DNA of 64,000 nucleotides from Tetracentron sinense. Taxonomy: Eukaryota > Streptophyta > Magnoliopsida > Trochodendrales > Trochodendraceae. Of the stretch, positions 10,912-22,577 are shown piece by piece (the stretch's first letter is position 1; each line of letters starts with the position of its first letter). The stretch covers positions 16,244,547 to 16,308,546 of the forward strand of contig CM026556.1 in the NCBI GenBank assembly GCA_015143295.1. Direction: 5' to 3'. Both the position numbers and the translations under genes were made by a program. The notes under the pieces are model-generated. The model saw nothing but the letters and a program-made list of their open reading frames with translations, had not been told where the DNA came from and searched no databases.

Positions 10912-11628
10912 TTACAAGATGGAGGTTTACAAGATGATGATCATGCATTCATGCATGCACGCATACATGATTTCTACGAGGCATACCGGGACATGACAGA
11001 GATTTTCAAGCATGAGTTCTATCGACGTTTTCGCATTCATGTACGCACGTCAGGCTGCTTGTATTGTATTATGCCTTATACTGTTTCTTTTGTGATGTTT
11101 CTATTACTGCTTGTATGATATTACTATTGTGTGTTTTATTATTGTTATGGTCTGCTAGTAGCTTGCACTCGCTGAGTATTCCATGCTCAGCCGTACTTTC
11201 ATGTCGGCAGGTATTGAGGGAGCCCTCGACCCGGAGCCTTAGGTCGAGGAAGAGTATATAGAAGAGAGAGAGCCGGCTATTCCATTACAGTCTCAGGCGG
11301 ACCGAGACCTCGATGCGTGGCCATACCTCGACTACTGTTGAGGGGAGAGTATGAGAGGGTCTTGTGTATTTTGATATTTTGATAGGTGGGCCTGTCCACC
11401 TTAGACTTAGACATGTCTTGTATTTATGTTAACTTGGAATACTATCTTGGATCATTAGAATAAATGAAAATTTGTTTACGCTTCCGCATATATGTTGGCT
11501 TCCGCGCTCTGATTATCGTTGTTAGTACTGTATTTTATCTTGTGCATTACAGGATGGTTTGATAGGTACGTAGTGTGACACCTAAAATATCCCTAAACTC
11601 CTAGGGGGTATTTCGGGGCGTTACAGAG

Positions 11629-11640
11629 TGGTATCAGAGC
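11629..11640 (+). other. Primer-binding site of A (initiator tRNA-Met)
   Basis: TGGTATCAGAGC, three bases after the LTR end, is the standard plant initiator-tRNA-Met complement used by most Del/Tekay and SIRE elements. Confidence 0.95.
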
Positions 11641-11947
11641 TCTAGGCATTAGAGTCCCTAGGGTCGCGTAGTACTAGAGACCATGATTGAACAAGGCATT
11701 AGTTGTATTCCAAGTATGGACTAACAAGTTAGTCCTAGTCAAAATAGGTTGAATCTCAACCAAACTTAGAGTCCTACGCTAGGAACACGGATTGTATGGA
11801 TGATGTTGTGTTGTATACCATATGTGCATTAATTGTGTTGTGCTTATTAAATATGCTTGATGAATATGTATTGAGCGAATTGAAAAATTTGTGCTAAATG
11901 TGTATCCAAGTTAGACTCATGTTGTATTGTCGTTCTCAGGAGAAATC

Positions 11948-13134
11948 ATGAGACGCAATACCCGGGGTCGCGGGTACAACACGAGGGGTAATGGAGGTGA
12001 TGCTCCATCGGGTGATGATCAACCCGACTTTGCCCAAGCATTCGCATCCATAGCCGAGACTTTGGCTATGTTGGCGGCAAGGCAACCGGCCACTCCGTCT
12101 AATGCGGCACTTATACCGGCTCTTCCTAACCGAGCCCAAGCTGGGATAGAAGCTTTTTGGAGGATGAGGCCTCCAACTTTTTGTGGAAGCATTGATCCAC
12201 TTGTCGCCGAGGGTTGGATTCGGCAACTCGAGAAGATATTCTCGGTATTGGCACCTACGCAAGTGGAAAGGGTCACTTGGGCCGCCTTTATGCTTGAAGG
12301 CGAGGCCGACCATTGGTGGAAATCCGTACTTCGGACCCGAGAGTTGACCCGGTAAGGTCAAGATTGGACTTGGGAGGAATTCTTGGAAGCTTTCAACAAG
12401 AAATACTTTCCGGTCGGAATGAGAGAGAAGATGGAAGTGGAATTTATTACCTTGGAGCAAGGTAATATGTCCGTAGCAGCTTATGAAGCAAAATTTTCAG
12501 AGCTATCTCGATTTGCTCCACACATGATAGCTACCGAGGCTATGAAGGCCCGGAAATTCGAGAGGGGGTTGAAGGCCTACCTCAAGGATCGTGTCTCAAT
12601 GTTCCGACATGAGACATATTCAGAAGTTGTGGACAAGGCATTGTTGGCCGAGTCGAATTCCGAAGAGTTCTTTAAGAGAAGAGGAATGGAGAAAGGACAG
12701 TCAAGTAGTTCAGGGGAGAAAAGAGCAAGGACTAGCTTGTATCAGTCCGCAGAGCCGGCTCAGTAACAGAGGATATATTCGGCACCACAGGCCCCTCGCT
12801 CTTTTGCTCCATCGGCTTTTCGCCCGGCTACCTCATATGCTCCTCGCCCCGCAGTTACTCAGGTTACGGGATATGCTCCTTCCCTCTATTCACAGGAGGT
12901 CTGCACTCTTTGTGGAAGAAGGCATCCAGCGTCACATGGTTAGAGATTGTCCCCGACGTCAATTGCCAGCTCAGCCTTCGGGGAGCAGGCTCCCGATTAG
13001 GAAGACATCTCAACCTAGCTCTTCTCAGGCTTCGAGGGCCTCACAGTCTACCCGGCCTCCTCGCCCAGCCACACAGGGCCGAGTCTTTGCCTTATCCGAG
13101 AGAGACGCACGTGCATCCGACGATGTCGTGCAAG
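11948..13134 (+). pseudogene. gag: gag of gypsy A (broken)
   Basis: Encodes the capsid protein that packages the element RNA. Alignment by eye with D gag gives the start MRRNTRGRG at 11948, the retrotransposon-gag core, then a Ser/Gln/Pro-rich tail. It is broken by stop codons at 12353-12355 and 12764-12766. A deletion of about 50 bp near 12930 removes most of the CCHC zinc knuckle seen in D and shifts the frame; the following text (HMVRDCPRR, then RVFALSERDARASDDVVQG) reappears in another frame. The last codon runs into the donor-like site at 13135. This copy cannot make functional Gag. Confidence 0.9.
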
Positions 13135-13272
13135 GTACGCAAAAAAATTCTAGAGTCTAAGTTGTGTAAAATTTCTATGGTTTATTATGTGATTATCTAT
13201 ACTAAGGGTTATTCTATGTAGGATGCTTGTGATTGTTTGAAATCTACTAATAGTAGTTACTTAATCGCATAG
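13135..13272 (+). other. Putative gag-pol intron of A (138 nt)
   Basis: CAAG/GTACGC at the left, TACTAAT at 13245-13251 as a branch-point candidate, and GCATAG at the right, 21 bases after the branch motif. The interior is T-rich. Unspliced, gag reads a few codons into this stretch and stops. Spliced, the frame passes from VVQG into [11 protein letters not shown] and the protease. The equivalents in D and C are at the same junction. Confidence 0.6.
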
Positions 13273-15487
13273 GCGCTTTATTAGTGAACGAGTGTCTCGC
13301 CCGTGTGTTGATCGACACAGGATCCACTCACTCCTTTGTGTCACCTAGTTTCGCAAAGGGATTTTTGACTGAGTCTACTCCGTTAGAGCGGGAGTTGACC
13401 ATTGCAACTCCACTCGGCAAGTCAGTTGATACGGACAAGATATTCAGGGATAGTGTGGTTCAAGTGGGGGAGAATGAACTGTTAGCCGATCTCATCGTCC
13501 TAGCTTTTCAAGACTTAGATTTTGATGTCATCTTAGGGATGGATTGGTTGTCAAACCAACACGGGAATGTTGCGTGTTTTGAAAAGATGGTGAATTTCAA
13601 GCCGGAAGGAGTTAAGCCTTTTCATTTCCGAGGATTGAGAGAAAGGGATATTGCTCGCCTTGCAGCTTTGAGCTTAGCGAATCCCGAAGTACAAAACTCC
13701 TCGACTATTCCAGTTGTGAGTGAGTTCTTAGATGTGTTTCCGGAGGAACTTCCTGGGTTACCTCCGAATCGGGAGATTGAGTTCGCTATAGAGCTTACTC
13801 TGGGCACCGCTCCGATTTCAAGGGCACCGTATAGAATGGCCCCTATAGAGCTGGAAGAATTGAAGAAACAGATTGAGGAGTTGCAACAACTTGGTTTCAT
13901 CCAACCAAGTGTCTCGCCGTGGGGAGCTCCGGTCCTTTTTGTAAAGAAGAAAGACGGGTTAATGAGAATGTGTATAGACTACCACCAGTTGAACAAGGTA
14001 ACTATCAAGAATCGTTATCCCTTGCCAAGGATAGACGACTTGTTCGACCAACTGAAGGGAGCGAGATTTTTCTCCAAGATTGATCTTAGGTCGGGGTATC
14101 ATCAGCTAAAGATCAAGTCAGAGGATGTTCCGAAGACGGCTTTCAGGACTCGGTATGGGCATTACGAGTTCCTTGTCATGCCTTTTGGGCTGACGAATGC
14201 ACCGGCGGCATTCATGAATTTGATGAACCGGGTGTTCCGATCTTACTTGGATCGATGCATGATTGTATTCATTGATGACATTTTGGTGTATTCCCAGACA
14301 CGGGAAGATCACGCACGAGACCTCCGCCTTGCTCTGGAGATGTTGAGAGAGCATAGGCTATATGCCAAATTGAGTAAGTGCGAGTTCTGGTTAGAGAAGG
14401 TCGCATTTCTTGGACACGTGGTGTAGGCCGATGGCTTTTCTGTAGATCCAGCCAAGGTTGAGGCCGTCATGAGTTGGGAGAGGCCCAAGAGCGTCATGGA
14501 GATACGTAGTTTCCTCGGATTGGCAGGCTACTACCGGAGATTTATGGAGGGATTCTCCAGTTTGGCTGCACCCCTCACCTACTTGACAAGGAAAAATGCA
14601 AAGTTCAGTTGGAGTGACCGATCTGATGTGAGTTTCGAAGAGTTGAAGAAGAGCCTCACCACGGCCCCCGTCCTTACTGTGCCATCCGGACATGGTGGTT
14701 ATGAGGTATATAGCGATGCTTCGCATATCGAACTTGGGTGTGTCCTTATGCAGCATAAGAAAGTCATTGCCTACGCATCAAGACAATTGAAGGAGCATGA
14801 AAAGAATTACCCCACTCACGACTTAGAACTCGCTGCGGTTGTGTTTGCATTGAAGATTTGGCGACATTATCTTTATGGAGAGCAATTTGAGGTATTCACA
14901 GATCATAAAAGCCTTAAGTATTTGTTTTCCCAAAAAGAGCTGAACCTGAGGCAAAGAAGATGGGTAGAATTTTTGAAAGACTACGAGTGCTCCATTCAAT
15001 ACCACACGGGCAAAGCGAATGTAGTAGCCGATGCTCTTAGCCGGAAGCCTACTGGACTTTTGGCGCATATAATGCTGAAGGAGTGGAGGTTGCTGGAGGA
15101 TGCATCCAACCTCGACATTAGTTTTAGTCTTCCTACCTATGGGCCATTAATGGCTAACATCACAGTTAGGCCATTTATGTTGAGCGTGATCCAGGAGTTG
15201 CAGGAAATGGATGCCGAACTACTTTCTTGCCGAGACAAGTCAGTTAAAAGTGGCATTAAGGATTTTACGGCGAGGGAAGATGAAATTATCACTTTCAAGG
15301 GAAGAGTATGTGTCCCAGCTGATGAGAAGCTTAAGCGAGAAATCTTGTACGAGGCTCACCGGTCCAAGTACACCGTTCACCCCGGGGGTACCAAAATGTA
15401 TAGGGACTTGAAGAAGCATTTTTGGTGGCGGAACATGAAGCGAGAAATAGCGGAGTATGTGTCTAAATGCTTGGTGTGCCAACAAGT
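13273..15487 (+). pseudogene. pol: pol of gypsy A, first part: protease, RT, RNase H, integrase start
   Basis: Continues in frame from the putative acceptor. Visible in order: aspartic protease ([11 protein letters not shown], then LGMDWLS), reverse transcriptase ([14 protein letters not shown] at the active site), RNase H ([25 protein letters not shown]) and the integrase HHCC zinc finger up to CLVCQQ. A TAG at 14424-14426 lies where D and C have a serine codon, so the polyprotein is interrupted between RT palm and connection regions. The reading frame is cut at 15487 by copia B and resumes in register at 46742. Confidence 0.95.
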
Positions 15488-16163
15488 TGAAATTTATCCA
15501 GATCAATGATCTCTAAGACCTAGAGGGGGGGTGAATAGGTCTATCTAATAATTTCTAACCAATTTTAATTTTTCAATTAATATGTTTAGAAATCAATGAA
15601 CAATTCAATCAGACAATCCACACAAATCAAACACAGATGATTTTTACGTGGAAAACCCTAACGGGAAAAAACCACGGGACCTTGTCCAGCAATAAACTTC
15701 ACTCTGAAAAGATATCAAGTACAAGACAAGACCTTACCAAAACAGAAACGGCGTTCCTACGTATAGACTCTTACTCTTGATTTCCATGAACCAGCAGGTT
15801 CGATCTCCGCCTTAGCAGCTTCGGTTTCACACCGACCAAATCTTTTCAAGCGACTTCAAAACCACGATCACACACGATCGATCTCCTTCCACGAAGGCTC
15901 CGGATCAAACACCGGACACACACACAAGGTGTAGGGTTGTGAATCAATTTAGAAAATTTTAAACCCTAGAGGGATCTCATACAGATTTGAGATCACACAA
16001 TGCAAGATCAAAGGTTTAGATCTATACTTGCATTCTCTAGGATCAAAGAAAGAGGAGGGATCAACAAAGATCTAATAAAAGCAATAAGAAAAACCCTAGA
16101 AGAGTTTCTCAGACCTCTACTCTTTCAAAAATATCAAAGACACGAATTAGGTCTCCAAAAAGT

Positions 16164-16173
16164 TATTTATATA
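16164..16173 (-). promoter_or_regulatory. TATA box of B 3' LTR
   Basis: Minus strand TATATAAATA, about 46 bp downstream of the palindrome module at 16219-16403. The equivalent in the other LTR is at 46199-46206. Confidence 0.7.
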
Positions 16174-16218
16174 GGGGTTAAAAAAGAATCCAGAAAAAGA
16201 AAAATTCTTTTTACAGGG

Positions 16219-16403
16219 ACCGATCGATCGATGCTCATTACCGATCGCTCGGTCCAAAACGGATCGATTGGTTCTCATGACCGATCGCTCGGGTATAAAT
16301 CATCTCTCTGGAAAATTACCCCATACAAAAATTTGGTCCAGTCGATAGCCACCGATCGCTCGGTAGGCCACCGATCGATCGGTCTCAATACCGAGCGATC
16401 GGT
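16219..16403 (-). promoter_or_regulatory. CGATCG palindrome module, B 3' LTR
   Basis: ACCGATCGATCG, ACCGATCGCTCGGT and related words flank a spacer at 16304-16350. That spacer aligns without gaps to 403-449 of gypsy LTR F, 41 of 47 bases identical by my count, including the TCGATAGCC end. A copia LTR and gypsy LTRs are not expected to share such sequence. Confidence 0.75.
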
Positions 16404-16703
16404 TGAGACAGAATATTTTTCAAACCATAATTCATTTCATGTTTATTTGATTCAACTAAGATCAAATAACTTTGTTAGGTTTAAAACTATCCTCCTAGGT
16501 ATGTTTAGAGTTATCTAAGCCAAATCCAACCTAGGTAGGGGTCTCTAAGTCAATTACCTGTCTAGATCTGGAGTAAAAGCATTTTCTGCAATTTCTTCAC
16601 TTTTCTTGAAGCTTTAGATCTTCTGACAAGTTGAACCAAACTCAACACACAAGTCCTATATAATAATCACGGAATTTGCCAACAACCTAATTAGGGATTT
16701 ACA

Positions 16704-16718
16704 ATCTCCCCCTTTGGC
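16704..16718 (-). other. Polypurine tract of B
   Basis: Minus strand GCCAAAGGGGGAGAT directly abuts the 3' LTR; it primes plus-strand DNA synthesis. Confidence 0.85.
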
Positions 16719-16946
16719 AATTCCGGGACAAAACACGACCGACTCACATACTAGGTTCAAATTTTCCCAATTGATTCAAAAATGAAAATTCGACCTTTAC
16801 ATGACTCAATAAAGAAAATTACATGACACTTTCAACTTGTCATGTTTCACCAATCTTAGAACCTGTTTGCCTGCACATGCTCAACCAAAGACCTGTGAAG
16901 CATGGGAAATAATATTCAAAGCAATAATCCATAATACCCATATCCT

Positions 16947-17034
16947 ATATCCATATCACAATAATAACAATGAAGTCCATGAAACATATTGAAACATATC
17001 CATATCACAATAATAACAATGAAGTCCATGAAAC
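16947..17034. repeat. Two copies of a 39-bp direct repeat, period 49
   Basis: The phrase ATATCCATATCACAATAAT starts at 16947 and 16996. It lies in the 3' untranslated part of B. The rest of 16719-17295 holds nothing recognisable. Confidence 0.8.
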
Positions 17035-17295
17035 CATCTTCTCCCCCTTTTTGACTCGAAATGCCAAAGGTGGAATATAAACAATAGAATTAAGGTAAAA
17101 GCAGGAGATAACATAAACTCAGAGTAATATTGCAAACATGCAGAAGTATCCATGTCAATAACATCCATAAAAGTTTTGTACTGTGTACAACCAAGACAAA
17201 ATACATCAAAAGTCACAAAATAAAACAAGGTCCACAGTAACCTCCTAAATAAAAACATGAAACTTAAGGAGTATCCTAGTTCAACAGTCTTACTG

Positions 17296-18583
17296 TCACT
17301 CATTATCATCATTTGAAGTAAGCTGTGACTCATAATATGCTTTGAAGTCATGAAGATCACGCTGAACACTCAGCACAGCTGCATCAAGCGAACCAAGACG
17401 ACCTCTCATCTCTGTAGTGAACTCCTGGTAGGAGGAAACATGTGTCTTCAGGTCCATATGCATCGCTCTCATCATCCCAGCAAGATCATCAATCAAGGCC
17501 GGAGGAGGACGAGATGACCCAGCACCAACTTCAGCTTCTTCATCAATATCTCGAAGTGAGGCATGTGAGAAACTCTGAGATAGGGTCTTTTTGTTGATTG
17601 GACCCTTAGGTACTCGAGTAGGAACACCAGGAGGTGCAAATACCCCTTTCACCAAGAAGCTTAGTGATAAGGGATCCAAACGGAAGAGCTCCAACTACAG
17701 TTTCAGTTCGATGAGCTTGGATCATCAAATCGATAATGTGTGCTGCAAGATCAATATCATGCCCACGAAGAAGACTGAATAGAAAACAAGCTCTATCTTC
17801 CCTAAGGTCCGCAGTATGAACCTTTGGGTGGATATTGGCACTCATTACTAGGTTTACAAGTCTTGCATCCCTAGTGAGTTTAGAAACTTCAATGAGGGAA
17901 CCAACCCAAAATGACGGAGTACCACTAAGAAAGGTAACAACATTTTCCATGGTTTCTTTATCCTCATCAGTCTTATATCTATAAGGATAATAAGCATTTG
18001 GAACTTGAGGACAACCAAGAATTGTAGAAATCACATCAGGATTTATTACCACGGATTTTTCTAAAGCTCTAGATTTGAAAGACCAAGATTTTAAGTTGAT
18101 ATCAGAAAAATTGAAATAAAATTCCTGAACCAACTGAATAGAAGCAGGACATGATAAATTGAGAATACCTTCCCATTGACGATCGGCAATGAGCTTAGGA
18201 AGGTAATAATCATCAAAGTCTGAAATTTGAATTCCTCGCTCAACCATGATAGCCTTCTTGCTAAAATATTCACGGTAAAGTTGAGTGGCCGAAGGATTAA
18301 TGAAAGAGGATAACCGACTGGCTTGAGAAGATGAGGCTTTACCCTTGTTTTTACGAGTTTTATCAGCCAAAGCCTTTTGGCGATTCTCAGCAGTAGAATC
18401 AATCATTCTACGGAGTGGTCTGTCCCCTATGGAAATCCCATGACCGATTGGAGTGAATGAGTATGGCTCATTGAGTTCCTCTTCCTCGAGAGGGTCCTCT
18501 TGGTTGTTGAGAATCAATTTACAGCATTTAGAAACACCGGACATGAGGAAGGCAACAATAACCAGGGATATTGAAAAAACCAT
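17296..18583 (-). pseudogene. Additional ORF of copia B (plant-transposon-protein-like domain), frameshifted
   Basis: Lies between RNase H and the 3' LTR, where Maximus/SIRE elements carry an extra ORF often called envelope-like. From the ATG at 18583 the protein starts with a hydrophobic stretch (MVFSISLVIVAFLMSG), then an acidic and Ser-rich segment. A long helical domain follows, with LVQEFYFNF, VVINPDVISTILGCPQVP and LTRDARLVNLVMSANIHP, ending GSLITKLLGERG. That series fits the 'putative plant transposon protein' domain as I remember it. A one-base frameshift near 17640 moves the C-terminal part (VFAPPGVPTRVPKG, then a coiled-coil-like tail ending at 17296) into another frame. No fusion peptide or glycoprotein features are visible, so I do not call it an envelope. 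It has its own upstream promoter elements. Confidence 0.7.
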
Positions 18584-18770
18584 TGTGAATGATGATGCCC
18601 TAGTTGTGAAAATCAACCCAAAAGAGAAAAGGAAACAAGATTTACCTTTGTAAAGCTTGGGAAACTCTTAGAATCGAAAGGAATGACCGTATGAAGGATT
18701 TGGAGGAGTAGGAACCGAGGGATCGCTCTGGAGGTCGGAGAACAGGTGAAAAGAAAAAATGCGAAATGGG

Positions 18771-18830
18771 AGTTTTATAACCCTGTTCACGAAAGACCGA
18801 TCGATCGGTCCATAACACCGAGCGATCGGT
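18771..18830 (-). promoter_or_regulatory. Internal promoter of the additional B ORF
   Basis: Minus-strand TTATAAAACT at 18771-18780 follows two palindromes, at 18796-18809 (ACCGATCGATCGGT) and 18817-18830 (ACCGAGCGATCGGT). The ORF ATG lies about 190 bp downstream. The arrangement reproduces the LTR promoter in miniature. Confidence 0.55.
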
Positions 18831-19989
18831 GGTCTGAAAAATTTTTCATGAAATTTTAATATAAAACCATTTTTCTCCCCCTCAATCATAGAAAGTTTTA
18901 AACTGAATTTCACCTCAAAATAACCTAATTACCAATCATATAGGCAAACATTGATTTCAACAAAATCATAACAAATTGTCACTCAAGAATTTCTACTTTA
19001 GAATAGTCATAAACAAGGATTATGTATACAACTACGAAGGTTCATCGGTGATCAATATTGGTTTCTACATCAATTACTCATTTAGAGTCAAGAAACATGT
19101 AGAAGTAATGTGCAAGTGTAAGCAAAGGTCATTACTTGAATTTTTGAAGTGGTATCATCACATATGTAGGATTTTGACATTATATCGCATATGGGACTCT
19201 AAAAAGTTCAAAAACTAGAATAAAACCAAGAAACATCCATATTACTTATGATGAGCAATTTTTACCCCAAATTTGACTAATTAAGAATTTTTTATTTTAT
19301 AGTCAAATTGTACTCATTGTGAGAATTCTTTTAGAGGACATTGGTGACTTTCACACAAGTGAGAAGGTAGCCCTCTCTAATGACAGTGGGGGCTTTCACA
19401 CTAGCAACCCATATAGATACCTATTGTTTGTCTAGGTAGCCATTACTCACTGTTTGCATTCACTAGAAGCTATCACACAAACTCACTGGTAGTCCTCTCC
19501 ATGTCAATAATTTTTATAATTTTGGGGGCTCACTTAATGGATTTATAAGCTTATTGGTTATAATAGATTTGATTAGTCTAGGGAACCATATTGTATAATA
19601 TTAGAACCCATAAATTGGAACTAACACCATCTCAAAAATCAGTTAGAGTGCATGTGTAACACATAACAACTTTGTTTACTCAACTCTAACTGAAATCATT
19701 GATTATGACCATTTTCAATCACATGATAGAACAAACAGTTGAACTGTCCTTATTTACTCAATCCTAAATAAAATTTAACCTTGGAGTTAACATTCAATTA
19801 TGATTTCAAGGAAACAAATTTATGCATAAAGATAGGAGAGAAGGTTATACAAACACATTATTTTTTGTAATATTTTTCAATTTTTTTGAATGTTTTTGGA
19901 TTTTTATTACTTAAAGAAAATAACAAAAAAATAGCTCTATGACATAAATAGAACATGAAGAACACATAGGCTATGAAACAAGTACATCT
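18831..19989 (-). other. Spacer between B RNase H and the additional ORF; no gene seen
   Basis: A/T-rich sequence without a supported frame. GTAGCC..CTCTC phrases with CACTAG and CACACAAG recur loosely at 19330-19500. Likely 3' untranslated sequence of the gag-pol RNA. Confidence 0.5.
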
Positions 19990-22577
19990 TTACTCAACTC
20001 CGCACAAACCTATGGATTTCCTAAGGAGTTCAAACCTAAGGGAATCTAAGGGTTTTGTTAGAATGTCCGCAAATTGATTCTCTGTTTGGACATACTCTAT
20101 AGACACAATCTTTTGCTCAACAAGATCACGGATGAAATGATGTCTTATGTCTATGTGTTTTGTGCGAGAATGTTGAACGGGATTTTTGGAAATATTGATA
20201 GCACTAGAATTATCACAATACACAGTCATAGTGCTCTGTTCAATCCCGTAATCATTCAACATCTGCTTCATCCACAGAAGTTGAGTGCAACAACTGCCAG
20301 CTGCTATGTACTCAGCTTCTGCAGTGGACAACGAAATTGAATTCTGCTTTTTGCTAAGCCAAGCAACTAAGAAATTTCCAATATAGAAACATCCTCCTGA
20401 GGTGCTTTTCCTATCATCAGCATTTCTGGCCCAATCGGCATCGGAATATCCCACTATCGTGGCATTTGTATCAAAAGAATACAAGAGGCCAAATGATAGA
20501 GTTCCACTCATATATCGAATGATACGCTTAACTGCAAGCAAGTGAGACTCTTTTGGGCTCGCTTGATAGCGGGCACAAGCACCAACACTGAAGGCTATGT
20601 CAGGACTAGTAGCAGTTAGGTAGAGTAAACTACCAATCATGCTTCTATAAGAAGTTTGATCAACACCTTTGCCTGTAGCATCTTTACTAAGTTTTGTAGT
20701 AGAACTCATAGGAGTCCTTACATGCTTAGCAGAGCTCATGCCAAATTTCTTCACTAGATTTTTTGCATATTTGATTTGAGATACTGAGATCCCAGAATCC
20801 AATTGCTTGATCTGAAGACCAAGGAAGAAACTTAGCTCACCAACCATGCTCATTTCAAATTCATTTTTCATTTGTTCAGCAAATGAATGAGCATGTAAGT
20901 CTAATGTGGAACCAAACACTATGTCATCAACATATATCTGGGCGATGACAATATCACCTTTCACATTCTTTATGACAAGGGTTCTGTCTACTCCCCCTCT
21001 CGAAAATCTGTTTTCCAAGAGATAAGTAGTCAGCCTCTCATACCAAGCTCTTGGAGCTTGCTTTAAACCATAGAGGGCCCTTTTCAGTCGATAGACTTGA
21101 TCAAGGTGATGTGGATCTTCAAACCCTTTTGGTTGTTCCACATAGACTTCTTCATGTAGAATGCCATTCAGAAAGGCACTCTTAACATCCATTTGAAAAA
21201 GTTTGAATTTCATATGGCAAGCCACAGCTAGAAGAATTCTTATTGATTCTAGCCTGGCTACAGGAGCAAACGTTTCATCGAAGTCAATACCTTCAATTTG
21301 GGTGTATCCTTGTGCAACTAACCTAGCCTTATTTCTTATGATAGTACCTTTTTCATCAGATTTGTTCTTGAAAATCCATTTGGTACCTATCACATTTGTA
21401 TTGTTAGGCCTAGGTACTAAATACCAAACATCATTCCTAGTAAACTGAAGTAACTCTTCTTGCATTGCATTTATCCAATTATCATCTGCAAGAGCTTCAG
21501 CTACATTCTTGGGTTCAAAAGATGAAGTATAGCAAATGTAGCTAACTTCATTTTCAATTTGTTTCCTCGTTCTCACTCCACTTTCAACATCACCAATTAT
21601 ATCAGTGGGGGTATGAGGACTCATTACCCTAGGATGTGTAGGTTTTGATAGAGATGTTTGCTTATCAATAAGAGGAGTTGAAACAGTTTCAACATTTTCA
21701 TTTTCAGCACTTTCATCATCCTCAAGTTGCACATATTCAACACCGGAGTCATCCACAACTACATTTATGGACTCCATAATTGTAGAGGATCTCAAGTTAT
21801 AAACTCGATAAGCTCTACTGTTGGTGGAATATCCTAGAAATATCCCTTCATCACTCCGGGATTCAAATTTGCCCAGTTGCTCTCTATCCTTAAGGATATA
21901 GCATTTACTTCCGAATTCTTGAAAGTACTTGACACTAGGTTTCTTGTTATTCCACAACTCATATGGGGTTTTCTTTGTTCCAGGTCTTACAAAAACTCTA
22001 TTAACTATATAGCAAGCAGTGTTAACTGCCTCAGCCCAGAAATGAGAAGCTAGATTGTTGCTATGAAGCATAACTCTAGCCATCTCTTGGAGAACCCTGT
22101 TTTTCCTCTCTACTACACCATTCTGCTGAGGTGTAATAGGTGCAGAAAATTCATGTTTGATACCCGACTCATCACAAAAGTCGTTGTACTTAGAGTTTTC
22201 AAACTCCTTTCCATGATCACTTCGAATTCGAGTGATTGGGCATCTTTTCTCATTTTGAATTCTCAAGCAAATACTTTTGAAATTGTCAAAAGCATCGGAT
22301 TTCTCCCTTATAAATGCCACCCATGACATTCTTGAGAAATCATCAACCATAACTAGGATGTATCGCTTTCCACCTACACTTTCAGTTCTTGTAGGACCCA
22401 TAAGATCCATATGAATTAATTCCAGTGGATATGAAGTAGCAATACTTGAAGTCTTCTTATGTGGGGTTCTAATTTGTTTACCAATTTGGCATGGCCCACA
22501 CACAGCAGTAGAAGGCTTTCCTAGTTTGGGAACACCTCTCACAACTCTTGCTTAGAGATTTTACATAGGTCTTTGTA
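19990..22577 (-). pseudogene. pol: pol of copia B, second part: integrase, RT, RNase H
   Basis: An open frame of about 850 codons. Integrase core: [11 protein letters not shown], then [11 protein letters not shown] and the Glu-containing ENR-type motif NGVVERKNR. Reverse transcriptase: [26 protein letters not shown] and the active site YVDDIVFGS. RNase [26 protein letters not shown] and [13 protein letters not shown], ending at 19990. The copia order IN-RT-RH is intact. A one-base frameshift near 22541 separates this frame from the upstream segment, and the reading is cut at 22577/22582 by element C. Lengths fit the family. Confidence 0.95.

Larger units (their letters stand above)
9156..11625 (+). 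repeat. 5' LTR of gypsy A
   Basis: Starts TGTAGCACCCCGG and ends GGGGCGTTACA, 2470 bp. It contains the palindrome module, the five-unit tandem repeat and the conserved GCTGAG..CTCAGC hairpin (11171-11191). A donor-like CAAG/GTTAGT at about 9963-9972 could start a leader intron ending at TTCTCAG just before the gag ATG. The 21-bp difference in length from the 3' LTR is fully explained by one extra module unit (9531-9551 and 9552-9572). Confidence 0.95.
15488..16703 (-). repeat. 3' LTR of copia B
   Basis: On the plus strand it runs from TGAAATTTATCC to AGGGATTTACA. It is the same length as the other LTR, with about twenty scattered base differences noticed by eye, mostly in the left half. Confidence 0.95.

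Noticed and set aside
17296-18583. Calling the extra copia ORF a viral envelope gene
   Set aside because: Only an N-terminal hydrophobic stretch is seen; there is no fusion peptide, glycosylation pattern or C-terminal anchor.
20074-22326. Plus-strand frames opposite copia pol, and similar frames opposite gypsy gag/pol
   Set aside because: Shadows of conserved coding sequence on the other strand.
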